Source of the DNA: Arcobacteraceae bacterium
Lineage (GTDB): Bacteria; Campylobacterota; Campylobacteria; Campylobacterales; Arcobacteraceae
NCBI GenBank assembly: GCA_021107755.1
Contig: JAIOSF010000013.1
Location: 62,001 to 126,000 of the forward strand
Reading direction: 5' to 3'
Length of the DNA stretch: 64,000 bases
The position numbers were made by a program, and so were the translations under genes. Of this stretch, positions 1-8,708 are shown piece after piece (position 1 is the stretch's first letter; each line of letters starts with the position of its first letter). The notes under the pieces were generated by a model that saw only the letters and a program-made list of their open reading frames with translations, searched no databases and was not told the DNA's origin.

Positions 1-249
1 GTGAAAAAGCCTCTTTGTTTAGGTGATAATAGATTTGAACTTATACCCCTAATTGGTAAAGAAGTTCCTAGTACAAAAGTATATATGAGACCAAAAATTG
101 GTATGAAAACTGATGATATAAATGAGAATGGGACACTATACACTTTTGAAAATTTAAATTTTGAGGGTGAAAATATCCAAAAAGGGAAACTAGAAAAAGT
201 GCGAAAATATATGACACTAATGATAGATTTTATAAAGAGAGAGAAATAA
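1..249 (+). CDS. Unrecognised protein, probably the 3' end of a gene cut by the window
   Basis: An open frame of 82 codons runs from the first base to a TAA that overlaps the cbiC start by one base (TAATG). The GTG at base 1 may only be an internal valine codon, so the true start may lie outside the window. The readable part has no signal peptide or membrane segment and ends in a lysine-rich, probably helical tail. I do not recognise the family. Tight coupling to cbiC suggests the same corrinoid operon, but that is inference. Sequence to the left of the window would settle both length and identity. Confidence 0.55.
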   Translation: MKKPLCLGDNRFELIPLIGKEVPSTKVYMRPKIGMKTDDINENGTLYTFENLNFEGENIQKGKLEKVRKYMTLMIDFIKREK

Positions 250-959
250 TGGAATTTAAACAAGAACAACCACCTATAAATATTGGTGCTGATATATCTG
301 TAAAGTCATTTGAGATGATTGAAAAAGAACTTCAGGAGTATCCAAAAGCAAAAGAATTTAATAAAAATCAATTAGAAGTGATAAGTAGACTTATCCATAC
401 AACTACTTGTTTTGAGGAAGTTTTAGAAAATATTTTTTTCACAGACAATGCAATTGTTAGAATTCAAGAGTTACTTAAAAATAAAGCCAAAATAATAGTG
501 GATGTCAATATGATAAAAGTTGGTTTGAGTGACTTCTATCTAAAAACTTATGATAATGAAGTGGTTTGTTATATAAACGAACCATTTACTTATGAAATGG
601 CAGAAAAAAATAAAACAACAAGAAGTTACGCTGCTGTTGTAGAAGCGATCAAAAAACACAAAAATGAGCCAATTATACTTGCTTGTGGGAATGCCCCTAC
701 TTTTATCTACGCAGCGATTAATACTCTACTTGATGAGGAAGTTGACCTTAAAAATGTAGCATTTCTACTATTTCCTGTAGGATTTGTAAATGTTGTAGAG
801 TCAAAAGATTATGGAAAAAGATTCTGTGAACATTTTGATATACCTGCTGTTATTATGGAGGGAAGATTTGGTAGTTCTACTATGACGGTTGCTACTCTTC
901 ATGCCACATATAAATTAATCAAAGATTTTGATGGTAAAGATAAGTATAATGGAAAATAA
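249..959 (+). CDS. cbiC: Cobalt-precorrin-8X methylmutase CbiC
   Basis: The 236-residue product matches the CbiC/CobH family, which moves a methyl group from C11 to C12 of (cobalt-)precorrin-8 to give (cobalt-)hydrogenobyrinate in the cytoplasm. The typical C-terminal half is visible: a TRSYAA stretch near residue 120, then ACGNAPTF, LLFPVGFVNVVESK and EGRFGSSTMTVA. The family histidine usually placed near residue 40-50 fits the RLIHTTTCFEE segment. It starts one base before the upstream stop and its last 11 bases overlap the next gene, so translation is coupled. Length is slightly above the usual 200-220 residues because of an N-terminal extension. Confidence 0.93.
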   Translation: MEFKQEQPPINIGADISVKSFEMIEKELQEYPKAKEFNKNQLEVISRLIHTTTCFEEVLENIFFTDNAIVRIQELLKNKAKIIVDVNMIKVGLSDFYLKTYDNEVVCYINEPFTYEMAEKNKTTRSYAAVVEAIKKHKNEPIILACGNAPTFIYAAINTLLDEEVDLKNVAFLLFPVGFVNVVESKDYGKRFCEHFDIPAVIMEGRFGSSTMTVATLHATYKLIKDFDGKDKYNGK

Positions 960-1398
960 AACTTATAATACAATGGGGAGTGAAGTACTTGAAGGCTTTA
1001 CCTGTAAACCAAAAAAGCTAGACCCAGATAAACCTATTATGTTTTTTAAAACACAGATTTTTATTTGCGATGGTGAACGATGTTCAAAAGCACAAAAAGA
1101 TGATGATTTAGCGGGAAGGTTAAGAGGTATTTTAAAAGAGTTACAACTTCATAAAGGGAAAAATCGTATAAAAATATCAAGAACTAATTGTTTTGGCGCT
1201 TGTAGATTTAGACAAGTTGCTGTAGCTTTTGAAAATACAAAAGCAAATGGAAACTTAGAAAATAATAATATTTGGCTAAAAAATATTCATAAATTTGATG
1301 ATATAAAATGGAAAGAGTTATTTTTGGATTTAAGCACAGATAAACCACTTGATGAGTTATCTTATGAACAAGTACCAATGAGTGGATTAGATGAGTAA
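949..1398 (+). CDS. Thioredoxin-fold [2Fe-2S] ferredoxin in the cobalamin operon
   Basis: The product has 149 residues from the ATG at 949. A longer frame from TTG 928 lies deeper inside cbiC and is less likely. Four cysteines stand in the pattern of a thioredoxin-like [2Fe-2S] ferredoxin: C40-x4-C45, and C81-x3-C85 within NCFGACRF. Such proteins pass single electrons to oxidoreductases. It lies between cbiC and cobA and overlaps both (11 and 8 bases), so it is very probably made together with the corrin enzymes. No precorrin-6A reductase (cbiJ) is seen in the window, so a role in a reductive step of ring synthesis or cobalt reduction is possible. That is inference only. Confidence 0.75.
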   Translation: MENKTYNTMGSEVLEGFTCKPKKLDPDKPIMFFKTQIFICDGERCSKAQKDDDLAGRLRGILKELQLHKGKNRIKISRTNCFGACRFRQVAVAFENTKANGNLENNNIWLKNIHKFDDIKWKELFLDLSTDKPLDELSYEQVPMSGLDE

Positions 1399-2125
1399 AA
1401 AAGTATATTTAGTAGGAGCAGGTCCTGGAGATGTTGAACTTCTTACACTAAAAGCTCTAAGAATACTAGAAGTTGCAGATGTTGTTTTGTATGATGCCCT
1501 TGTAAATGAGAAAATTTTAGATTTTTGTAAAAAAGATGTAATAAAAACCAATGTAGGGAAAAGAAAAGACCATCATCTAAAAAAACAAGAAGAGATAAAT
1601 AGTTTAATAGTAGAATATGCAAAAGAATACAAGATAGTTGTTCGACTTAAAGGTGGAACACCTTTTGTATTTGGTAGAGGATATGAAGAGGTACGAGCTA
1701 TAGTTGAAGCTGGGTTTGAACCAGTTATTATAAGTGGAGTGAGTTCTACTACAAGTGTTCCTGAAAGCTTTATGATACCATCTATTGATAGAGCTTATAG
1801 TGACTCGTATAGAACTATTACAGGTCATGATATAGAGATTTTTGATGAGATAGTAACAACTTTTCACCCAAGGGAAAATCTTGTAATTATGATGGGAATA
1901 CATAATTTAGAAAAAATAGTAAATAATTTACTTCAAAAAGATTTTCCAAGTTCTATGCCAATAGCTATATTAAGCAACGGTACAAAGAAAGAGGCTAAAA
2001 AAATAGTATCAACACTAGAAAAGATAAGTAACCAAAAAGAGGAGTTTTTCAGTGATATTAAAACTCTTACACCAGCTATTATTTTTGTGGGGGAAACTAT
2101 AAATGCTTCCAATTATTGTAACTAA
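1391..2125 (+). CDS. cobA: Uroporphyrinogen-III C-methyltransferase (SUMT)
   Basis: A tetrapyrrole methylase of 244 residues that uses two S-adenosylmethionine molecules to turn uroporphyrinogen III into precorrin-2, the branch point to siroheme and cobalamin. The N-terminus carries the class motif VYLVGAGPGDVELLTLKA followed by ADVVLYDALV. The glycine-rich VRLKGGTPFVFGRG loop near residue 85 is characteristic of SUMT and separates it from the later ring methylases. Length is normal for a single-domain CobA rather than a CysG fusion. It overlaps the ferredoxin gene (8 bases) and the precorrin-2 dehydrogenase gene (23 bases), within the operon. Confidence 0.93.
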   Translation: MSKKVYLVGAGPGDVELLTLKALRILEVADVVLYDALVNEKILDFCKKDVIKTNVGKRKDHHLKKQEEINSLIVEYAKEYKIVVRLKGGTPFVFGRGYEEVRAIVEAGFEPVIISGVSSTTSVPESFMIPSIDRAYSDSYRTITGHDIEIFDEIVTTFHPRENLVIMMGIHNLEKIVNNLLQKDFPSSMPIAILSNGTKKEAKKIVSTLEKISNQKEEFFSDIKTLTPAIIFVGETINASNYCN

Positions 2126-2543
2126 AAAACAAAAAGTTCTTATTATAGGAGCTGGTAAGGCTTGTGAGATAAAATTAAGAGTTTTATCAAATCATCCCTG
2201 TCACATAACAGTTGTAGCAGATCAGTTTTTGTGTAAACTAGATGAACATATAGAAAAAATACATGAAAGTTTTGAAGAGTTAAATGAAGCGTTTTTTGAA
2301 CCATTTGATTTAATATATATTGGTATTCCTCTAAAAAACAATGATATGGTGGAAAAACTTCTAAAAACTAAGATGGTAAATGTATTATCAAATCCAAGTT
2401 TAAGTAGTTTTATCCACCCTTGTACAAGAGATGATGGAGATATAATGGTTAGTGTCAATAATATCAATACCATAAATCCCAAAAAAGCTTGCAGTTGGGC
2501 AAATCAGTTTATAGAATATAAAAAATGTCAGAAAAACAACTAA
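2103..2543 (+). CDS. Precorrin-2 dehydrogenase (SirC/Met8 N-terminal type), short
   Basis: The 146-residue protein begins with a strand and the Rossmann motif VLIIGAGKACEIKLRVL, which is the NAD-binding start of Met8/SirC/CysG-B proteins that oxidise precorrin-2 to sirohydrochlorin. It continues through a typical LIYIGIPLKNN strand and a SFIHPCTRDDGDIMVSV segment similar to the family's ...PA...RG.l.iaist region. It stops there, so the C-terminal dimerisation and chelatase part of a normal protein of about 200 residues is absent. That argues for a dehydrogenase-only enzyme, with metal insertion by another protein. It overlaps cobA by 23 and cbiD by 19 bases. No gene symbol is given because naming varies. 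Confidence 0.8.
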   Translation: MLPIIVTKKQKVLIIGAGKACEIKLRVLSNHPCHITVVADQFLCKLDEHIEKIHESFEELNEAFFEPFDLIYIGIPLKNNDMVEKLLKTKMVNVLSNPSLSSFIHPCTRDDGDIMVSVNNINTINPKKACSWANQFIEYKKCQKNN

Positions 2544-3547
2544 GAAAAGGCTATACAACAGGTGCACATACCTATATAATATTTAGGTCTGCATTGTATT
2601 GTTTTTTAACTATAAAAGAATTGTCAATATCAAAAACAAATAAAATGGATAATGATGATTTAGATGTAACAAAAGGATGTGAAATAATTGTAACTATCAG
2701 TACTAATAGTAAAGATTTAACACTAAACAACATTAAGCATCAACCCTCTACATATATATCAGGTTCAAATAAACTATCACTGTATGCAGGAGAAGGTGTA
2801 GGTGTTGTTACTAAAAAAGGTTTAAAAATAGCACCAAATTTTCCAGCAATTAATCCAGCTCCAAGAGATGCTATATTTGAAGCTTTTAATGAGATAACTC
2901 AAGGGTATGAAAATTTAGATTTATGCTGTAGTGTTAGTGTAACAGATGGTGAAAATATCGCACGACAAACAGCAAATTCAAAAGTTGGAGTTATGGGTGG
3001 TATATCAATTTTGGGAACAAAAGGGATTGTAAAACCTATATCAAGTTCAGCTTATATAGATTCTGTAAAAACTGAGATAGAGTTTGCTGTTAAAAATGAA
3101 TATAATACTTTATATTTTACATTAGGTAATTCAGCTTTTGAAGTAGCAAAAAAGCATTCAAATGAAGAAGCTATTATTGAAATTGGTAATTTTATATATG
3201 ATTCTATTGAATTAGCTGTTGATTTGAATGTAAATGAAGTGGTTTTTTTATGTGGTATAGGTAAAATGACAAAAGTTTATCAAGGCTTTAAAAATACACA
3301 TAATCGTTTTGGAGTTATAGACTTTGAATTACTCCAAAAAGATATTAAAGAAGAACTAGATTATGAGGTTGATATAGAATCAACCTTGACAGTAAAAGGG
3401 ATATCACAAGAGCTTGAAAAAGTTGGACTTTTAGAGAAATTTTATACTATGATAACTCAAAAAGCAAATGAACAAATAAAGCTATGGCATAAAAAATCTA
3501 ATGTAAAAGCAATAATACTAGAACAAAAGGATGTATTAGGATGGTAA
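2525..3547 (+). CDS. cbiD: Cobalt-precorrin-5B (C1)-methyltransferase CbiD
   Basis: CbiD adds the C1 methyl group in the anaerobic, early-cobalt pathway, using S-adenosylmethionine. It is not related to the tetrapyrrole methylase fold. The N-terminal LRKGYTTGAHTY motif replaces the more usual GYTTGTCA form. The family's PAINPAPRDAI segment near residue 110, the ANSKVGVMGGISILGTKGI block near 155-175 and the later FLCGIGKMTK stretch are all present. At 340 residues it is of normal length. It overlaps the upstream gene (19 bases) and the cbiE-cbiT fusion (7 bases). Together with CbiG it marks the pathway as the anaerobic type. Confidence 0.92.
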   Translation: MSEKQLRKGYTTGAHTYIIFRSALYCFLTIKELSISKTNKMDNDDLDVTKGCEIIVTISTNSKDLTLNNIKHQPSTYISGSNKLSLYAGEGVGVVTKKGLKIAPNFPAINPAPRDAIFEAFNEITQGYENLDLCCSVSVTDGENIARQTANSKVGVMGGISILGTKGIVKPISSSAYIDSVKTEIEFAVKNEYNTLYFTLGNSAFEVAKKHSNEEAIIEIGNFIYDSIELAVDLNVNEVVFLCGIGKMTKVYQGFKNTHNRFGVIDFELLQKDIKEELDYEVDIESTLTVKGISQELEKVGLLEKFYTMITQKANEQIKLWHKKSNVKAIILEQKDVLGW

Positions 3548-4716
3548 CAATTGTAGGAAATGGAATGGGTGCATATAATTTTGATAACATTACTATTGAT
3601 TTAAAAAAGTATGACACAATTCTTTGTGATATAAACTTTCAACTAGAAGCAAAGAATATATTAAAACTAAAATTTAAAGAGATAAAAGAGTATATTTTTC
3701 AAAATTATGCAAAAGAAAATATTCTTTATGTAGTGACAGGAAGTCCCCTCTTTTTTAGTGCAGGGACACTTATCGCAAATTTAATACTAAAAGATAAAGT
3801 AACGCTTATTAATAATACTTCATCAAAAGATTATATGATGGAAAAATTGTTTATAGGTGAAGCTAGTTTAGAATCTATCTCACTCCATGGACGAAAAGAT
3901 ATTGATTTGTCAAAGTTTTTAACAAATATTTATACCTTTATTCTTTGTGATAAAGACTCTTGTGATAAGATTTCTAAAGCTGTGAACTATTTAAATAAAA
4001 ATGATATAGAAGTAACTATAGGGTATAAACTAGGCTATGAAGATGAAGTTATTGAGCAAATTGATATATTTGGCTTTGACTATAGAGCCTTTGATTTATC
4101 ACAGCCCTATGTACTACTTATCAAAAGACTTTTTAAACCATCAAATGGTCTGAGTGAAGATATTGATTTTGATACACAAAGAGGGATGATAACAAAAAAA
4201 TATAAAAGACAATTATCCCTTCAAAACTTAGATTTAGAACCAAATCAACTTTTATGGGATATAGGAGCTGGAAGTGGCTCTTGCGGTATAGAAGCATATA
4301 ATAGATACAAAACTAGGACAATATTTTTTGAAAAAAATGAAGAGAGAATAGTTAATATTAAAAATAATTTAACCAATCATCATATTGTAGATTGTGAACT
4401 CTTTGTAGGAGAAGCACAAGATAAATTTGAAAGTTTAGAAGAAAATCCATCACGAATTTTTGTAGGAGGTGGTGGTGAAGAAGTTATAAAAAAACTTCCA
4501 TATCTTTATAGAAGACTAGAAAATGATGGGATAATGTTAATAAATGCAATAACATTAAAACATCTTGCTTTAATGCATACAATTTTAAATGAATCAAATA
4601 TAGAGTATGAAGTACACTCAATAAGTCTAACTACATATAAAGGAGAACTTGATTTAGTAGAGCCTGAGAGACAATTATTTCAAATAAAAATATTTAAAAT
4701 AAAGGAAGAAAAATGA
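3541..4716 (+). CDS. CbiE-CbiT fusion: cobalt-precorrin-7 C5-methylase / C15-methylating decarboxylase
   Basis: Two catalytic domains are joined in 391 residues, as in CobL. The first (about residues 1-200) is a CbiE-type tetrapyrrole methylase beginning MVTIVGNGMGAYNF, with a VVTGSPLFFS loop near residue 65. The second (about 210-391) is a CbiT-type Rossmann methyltransferase, which methylates C15 and decarboxylates the C12 acetate side chain. It starts with RGMITKKYKRQLSL, has the SAM loop LWDIGAGSGSCGIEAY, and later IFVGGGGEEV. The CbiE half is rather divergent. It overlaps cbiD by 7 and cbiF by 4 bases (ATGA). Confidence 0.9.
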   Translation: MVTIVGNGMGAYNFDNITIDLKKYDTILCDINFQLEAKNILKLKFKEIKEYIFQNYAKENILYVVTGSPLFFSAGTLIANLILKDKVTLINNTSSKDYMMEKLFIGEASLESISLHGRKDIDLSKFLTNIYTFILCDKDSCDKISKAVNYLNKNDIEVTIGYKLGYEDEVIEQIDIFGFDYRAFDLSQPYVLLIKRLFKPSNGLSEDIDFDTQRGMITKKYKRQLSLQNLDLEPNQLLWDIGAGSGSCGIEAYNRYKTRTIFFEKNEERIVNIKNNLTNHHIVDCELFVGEAQDKFESLEENPSRIFVGGGGEEVIKKLPYLYRRLENDGIMLINAITLKHLALMHTILNESNIEYEVHSISLTTYKGELDLVEPERQLFQIKIFKIKEEK

Positions 4717-5456
4717 TATATTTTATCGGAGCAGGACCTGGTGATCCTGAACTTGTAACAGTAAAAGCTATGAATATACTCAAAATTGCCGATGTTGTTC
4801 TTTATACAGGTTCATTAGTTCCAAAAGAGGTGTTAAGTTGGTGTAAAAATGATGCTTTAGTAGTAGATAGCCAAGGGATGAAATACCCTGAAATATTTGA
4901 GTTTTTAACAACACATAAAGATAAAATAGTAGCACGAGTTCATACAGGAGATCCTTCTATTTACTCAACTATTGCTAAACAAATAGAATACCTAAAAGAG
5001 CAAAATATACAATATAGTGTAATACCAGGTATTACTGCTGCTTTTGGAGCTGCTGCTTCTTTGGGTATAGAGTATACTATCCCTGGTGTTTCTCAAACTA
5101 TTATTTTAACAAGAATTGAGGGTAAAACACCAAATCCTGAGAAACTGGAGAATATCTTAGCTTGTAAGAATTCATCACTTGCTTTTTATCTTTCAATTTT
5201 ATTAATTAAAAAATTAAAAAAGACAGCCTTAAAGCTAGGATATAGTGCAGATACTCCTTGTTGGGTAGTAGAAAAAGCTACTTGGAAAGAGGAACAAATT
5301 TACAAAGGAACAATCAGTAATATAGAAGATAAAGTATCTCATATAAAAGGTGTAGCACTTATACTTTTTGGAGACTATTTACATCAAAAAGAGACAGAAG
5401 AATCACATCTTTATGTAAAACCACTGATAAAAGAGTTAGAGGATAAAAAGTGTTAA
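4713..5456 (+). CDS. cbiF: Cobalt-precorrin-4 C11-methyltransferase CbiF
   Basis: A tetrapyrrole methylase of 247 residues that methylates C11 of cobalt-precorrin-4. It opens with the class motif IYFIGAGPGDPELVTVKA and then ADVVLYTGSLVPKEVL. The TGSLVP segment is typical of CbiF/CobM and distinguishes it from CobA (YDALV) and CbiH. The RVHTGDPSIYS loop near residue 85 and VIPGITAAFGAAASLG near 110-125 form the substrate pocket in the family. The start overlaps cbiE-cbiT by 4 bases, and the end overlaps the GTG start of cbiG by 7 bases. Confidence 0.93.
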   Translation: MIYFIGAGPGDPELVTVKAMNILKIADVVLYTGSLVPKEVLSWCKNDALVVDSQGMKYPEIFEFLTTHKDKIVARVHTGDPSIYSTIAKQIEYLKEQNIQYSVIPGITAAFGAAASLGIEYTIPGVSQTIILTRIEGKTPNPEKLENILACKNSSLAFYLSILLIKKLKKTALKLGYSADTPCWVVEKATWKEEQIYKGTISNIEDKVSHIKGVALILFGDYLHQKETEESHLYVKPLIKELEDKKC

Positions 5457-6472
5457 AAATAGCAATAATATCTATAAATCAACCTAGTTTAAATAGTGCA
5501 GTAAGACTTAGTGAATATCTTAATGAATATGAAGTTGATATTTATGGTAAAAAAGGTTTAGACCATAACTTTGACAATCTTCTTACTTATGAAAAAATCG
5601 ATACTGTTTTAGAAAATGGTTGGAAAAAATATGATGCAATCATATGTATCTTAGCTATGGGGATAGTTGTACGAAAAATAGCCCCACTTTTAGAGTCAAA
5701 AGCAACTGACCCTGCTATATTGGTGATGAGTATTGATTTATCAAAAGTGATACCGCTTCTTAGTGGTCATATAGGTGGTGCAAATGAATTAAGTGATCTT
5801 ATAGCCCAAAAAATAGATGGTTGTATAAACTTCATCTCAACAGCAACGGATCAAGTAAAAGTATTTGCATTTGATATGTTTGCAAAAAAGTACAATATGA
5901 AAATAGAAAATCTTCATAAATTAGCAAATATCTCAAATCGATTGATAAACAAACAAAAAGTCAAAGTATATAGTTATAAAAGTATCTTTGAAACTATTGA
6001 AGATAAAGCAAATTTAGAGTTGGTATCAAGTAGTGCTGATATAGATAAAAATACAGTTATCATCAACCCTTTTAACCATAGTAATGATAATTTGCATTTA
6101 AAACCTAAAATATATTTAGGAGTTGGGTGTAATAGAGATACAAGTTTTGAAAATATAGAGAAAGCTTTTATATGGTTTTTAGATAAATATAATTTAGAGA
6201 AAGAACAGATAGAAAATATAGCTTCATTTGAAGCAAAAAAAGATGAAAAGGGGCTTTTAAAGTTTGCAAATAAATATAACTTTGCAATAAAGTTTTTTGA
6301 TGAAAATCAAATAAATAGTTTAGAGGGTGAATTTAGTCCATCACAAGCAACCAAATTTTTTGGACTAAAAGGTGTTGCTGAACCATCAGGGCTATTAATT
6401 TCAAAGTATAGAGAGTTAATAATACCTAAAGAGGTTTATGAGAAAAAAATAACAATAGCAGGAGCGATGTAA
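5450..6472 (+). CDS. cbiG: Cobalt-precorrin-5A hydrolase CbiG
   Basis: CbiG opens the delta-lactone ring of cobalt-precorrin-5A and releases acetaldehyde, which is the ring-contraction step of the oxygen-independent pathway. The protein has 340 residues. The central domain shows MGIVVRKIAPLLESK followed by PLLSGHIGGANELSDLIA, the most conserved blocks of the family. The C-terminal domain has IYLGVGCNRDTSFENIEKA and later FGLKGVAEPSGLL, typical of the CbiG C-terminus. The start is GTG at 5450, overlapping cbiF by 7 bases. Its presence, with cbiD, is the best evidence in the window for anaerobic corrin-ring synthesis. Confidence 0.92.
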   Translation: MLKIAIISINQPSLNSAVRLSEYLNEYEVDIYGKKGLDHNFDNLLTYEKIDTVLENGWKKYDAIICILAMGIVVRKIAPLLESKATDPAILVMSIDLSKVIPLLSGHIGGANELSDLIAQKIDGCINFISTATDQVKVFAFDMFAKKYNMKIENLHKLANISNRLINKQKVKVYSYKSIFETIEDKANLELVSSSADIDKNTVIINPFNHSNDNLHLKPKIYLGVGCNRDTSFENIEKAFIWFLDKYNLEKEQIENIASFEAKKDEKGLLKFANKYNFAIKFFDENQINSLEGEFSPSQATKFFGLKGVAEPSGLLISKYRELIIPKEVYEKKITIAGAM

Positions 6473-6475
6473 AAT

Positions 6476-7255
6476 ATGAATAAATTATATATAGTAAGTA
6501 GTGGTGCTGGTGGAATACACTATATCACACCTGATGCAAAACAAGCTTTAGATGAGTGTGAAGTGGTTGTCTCTTATACAAAATATGCAAAAGAATTAAA
6601 TGAACTACTTGAGGGAAAAGAGATTTATACTTCTGGGATGACACATGAGATTGAAAGATGTAATCAAGCTATAGAATCAGCAAAGTCCGGTAAAACCACT
6701 TGTATCATCTCAAATGGCGATGCAAATGTCTTCGGTATGGCTACACTTATAGTGGAATTAATAGATGAAAAAAACTTATGGGATGAGATAGAACTTATTT
6801 CAATTCCTGGGGTTACTTCTTTTTTAGCAGCTGCATCAAAAGTAGGAGCACCTGTTTCGGGTGATTTTGCTATTATTTCACTCTCTGATAGGCTTACAGA
6901 TATAAATCTAATAGATAAAAGGGTAAAATACGCCCTAGAATGTGATTTTGTAATAGGTATTTATAATCCAAAATCAAAAAAAAGGATTCAACCATATCAA
7001 AATTTTTTAGCAAGATTAAGTGAGGTTGATGAAAAAATCGCCATAATTGCTCAAAATGTAGGAAGAGATGAGAAAGAAGGTATAACTATCACTACTACAA
7101 TAGAACTAATAGAGCAAGGTATAGCCCATGAAAAAGTGGGAATGAATACTATGATAATAATTTGTAATTCAAATACACGACTTACAAAAAATGGCTTAGT
7201 ACTCACTCCAAGAGGATACTTAAATAAATATGATACTCAAGGTGAATTAATATAG
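6476..7255 (+). CDS. cbiH: Cobalt-precorrin-3B C17-methyltransferase CbiH
   Basis: A tetrapyrrole methylase of 259 residues assigned to CbiH/CobJ, the ring-contracting C17 methylase. The N-terminus reads LYIVSSGAGGIHYITPDA, in the place of the usual GxGxG-D/P loop. It is followed by VVVSYTKYAKEL, the Y-x-x-Y pattern typical of CobJ/CbiH. ISNGDANVFGMATL near residue 85 corresponds to the family S.GD.GvygMa block, and IPGVTSFLAAASKVGAPVSGDF matches the CbiH pocket. Later FVIGIYNPKSKKR is also diagnostic. It sits three bases after cbiG and abuts cbiA. Confidence 0.92.
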   Translation: MNKLYIVSSGAGGIHYITPDAKQALDECEVVVSYTKYAKELNELLEGKEIYTSGMTHEIERCNQAIESAKSGKTTCIISNGDANVFGMATLIVELIDEKNLWDEIELISIPGVTSFLAAASKVGAPVSGDFAIISLSDRLTDINLIDKRVKYALECDFVIGIYNPKSKKRIQPYQNFLARLSEVDEKIAIIAQNVGRDEKEGITITTTIELIEQGIAHEKVGMNTMIIICNSNTRLTKNGLVLTPRGYLNKYDTQGELI

Positions 7256-8515
7256 ATGTTAAACTTTTGTATAAGTGCCATCGCTTCCAATCAAGGCAAA
7301 ACAATCCTTACTACAGCCCTACTTTATCATTATAAAGATTCGGTGCGTCCATTTAAGATAGGACCTGATTATATAGACCCGCAGTTTCATAAACAAGTAT
7401 CTGGAACACCTAGTATTAATCTTGATAGATTTATGATGAACGAAAAGCAAATAAAATGGCTTTATAACCACTATAGTGATAAAAAAGTCTCTATTTGTGA
7501 GGGTGTTATGGGGTTTTATGATGGAAGTGATAAAAAAAGTAGCGCCTATGACCTCTCAAAGCTTTTAAACATACCAACAGTTTTACTTCTTGATGGAAGT
7601 GGAAGCTATATCACAGTTAGTGCTGTTTTAAAGGGTCTAAAAAGCTATAAGCAAGATAACACTATAAAAGCTGTGATATTAAATAAAATATCCTCTACAA
7701 GGCATTATGAGCTTATTAAACAACAAATACTAAAAGATTTTGATGATATAGTCGTTGTAGGTTGGATTCAAAATGATATTAAAAGCTTAAGCGATACACA
7801 TCTTGGGCTTGATCTAAACGATCTATCCAAAATAGAACAAATAAGTAAAGAGGTTTTAGAACATATAGATTTAAAAGCTTTAGAAAGTATAGGGAAAAGA
7901 AATAAGAAAAAAAATCAAGATTATCCTTTTGAGATTTTAGAAAAACAAAACAAACATCTAGCTATAGTCAATGATGAAAACTTCTCTTTTCTATACCATG
8001 ATAATCTAGAGTTTTTTAAAACAGTATTTGAAAAAGTCACAATAATAAGTGCTACAAAAGATGAAGAGATACCAAAAGACACAGATATAGTGTATATTTG
8101 CGGTGGCTATGTAGAGAGCGATAAAGCCTACGAAAAGATAAAAAACTCTACTAAGTTTCAAAACTCACTTATCAATCATAGTCTTACAAAAAAGATATAT
8201 GCAGAGTGTGCAGGGCTTTTGTATCTTGGAAACAGAGTGAATGAAAAAGGTATGAGTGGTATTTTAGATGTGAATTTTACTTTAGAAAAAAGATTTACTA
8301 GACTTGGCTACTACTACAACGAAGCTTGTATAAAAGGGCACAGTTTTCATTATACCAAAGCAATTGATGATAGCAAAGGCTTTGATATATTATCTAAACA
8401 ACCAAAGGGTGAGGGAAAAACTGGAAGCTGGGCAAATGAAGATAAAAATGTTTTTGGTACCTACTTGCATACTATGTTTAGAAATAATATAACATTAATT
8501 AAACAAAAATTTTAA
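7256..8515 (+). CDS. cbiA: Cobyrinate a,c-diamide synthase CbiA
   Basis: CbiA uses glutamine and ATP to amidate the a and c side chains of cobyrinic acid. The N-terminal dethiobiotin-synthetase-like domain shows ASNQGKTILTTALL (P-loop), then FKIGPDYIDPQFH and CEGVMGFYDG. The C-terminal class I glutamine amidotransferase-like domain has YICGGYVES and YAECAGLLYLG, with the cysteine in the position of the nucleophile, and ends with HSFHYT and FGTYLHTMF, where the last histidine of the triad belongs. At 419 residues the length is a little under the usual 450. It starts directly after the cbiH stop. Confidence 0.93.
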   Translation: MLNFCISAIASNQGKTILTTALLYHYKDSVRPFKIGPDYIDPQFHKQVSGTPSINLDRFMMNEKQIKWLYNHYSDKKVSICEGVMGFYDGSDKKSSAYDLSKLLNIPTVLLLDGSGSYITVSAVLKGLKSYKQDNTIKAVILNKISSTRHYELIKQQILKDFDDIVVVGWIQNDIKSLSDTHLGLDLNDLSKIEQISKEVLEHIDLKALESIGKRNKKKNQDYPFEILEKQNKHLAIVNDENFSFLYHDNLEFFKTVFEKVTIISATKDEEIPKDTDIVYICGGYVESDKAYEKIKNSTKFQNSLINHSLTKKIYAECAGLLYLGNRVNEKGMSGILDVNFTLEKRFTRLGYYYNEACIKGHSFHYTKAIDDSKGFDILSKQPKGEGKTGSWANEDKNVFGTYLHTMFRNNITLIKQKF

Positions 8516-8562
8516 ATGATATTAGGTAAAACACTCAACGATAAACAACAACAGGAATCAAC

Positions 8563-8706
8563 ATGAAATTAAAAGATATATTATTTTGGATATTTTTAGC
8601 AGCAGTTGCATTTTTTTACCTCTTCAAGGGGAATGATATGTATACTGAAAAAAGGGAAAAAATTAATCAAGTTTTTTCTCAAGATAGTAATACAACAATC
8701 AAGTAA
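8563..8706 (+). CDS. 47-residue single-span membrane protein between cbiA and bluB
   Basis: A short frame begins at ATG 8563, 47 bases after cbiA and preceded by AGGA, and ends TAA at 8706, two bases before the bluB ATG. After a positively charged start (MKLK) it has one clear membrane span at about residues 6-21 (ILFWIFLAAVAFFYLF), then a polar tail of about 25 residues. I do not recognise a family. The ribosome site, the hydrophobic pattern and the tight placement inside the operon support a real gene. A role in cobalt or corrinoid transport, as for small subunits such as CbtB or CbiN, is possible, but no histidine motif of those proteins is present. Confidence 0.55.
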   Translation: MKLKDILFWIFLAAVAFFYLFKGNDMYTEKREKINQVFSQDSNTTIK

Positions 8707-8708
8707 TA

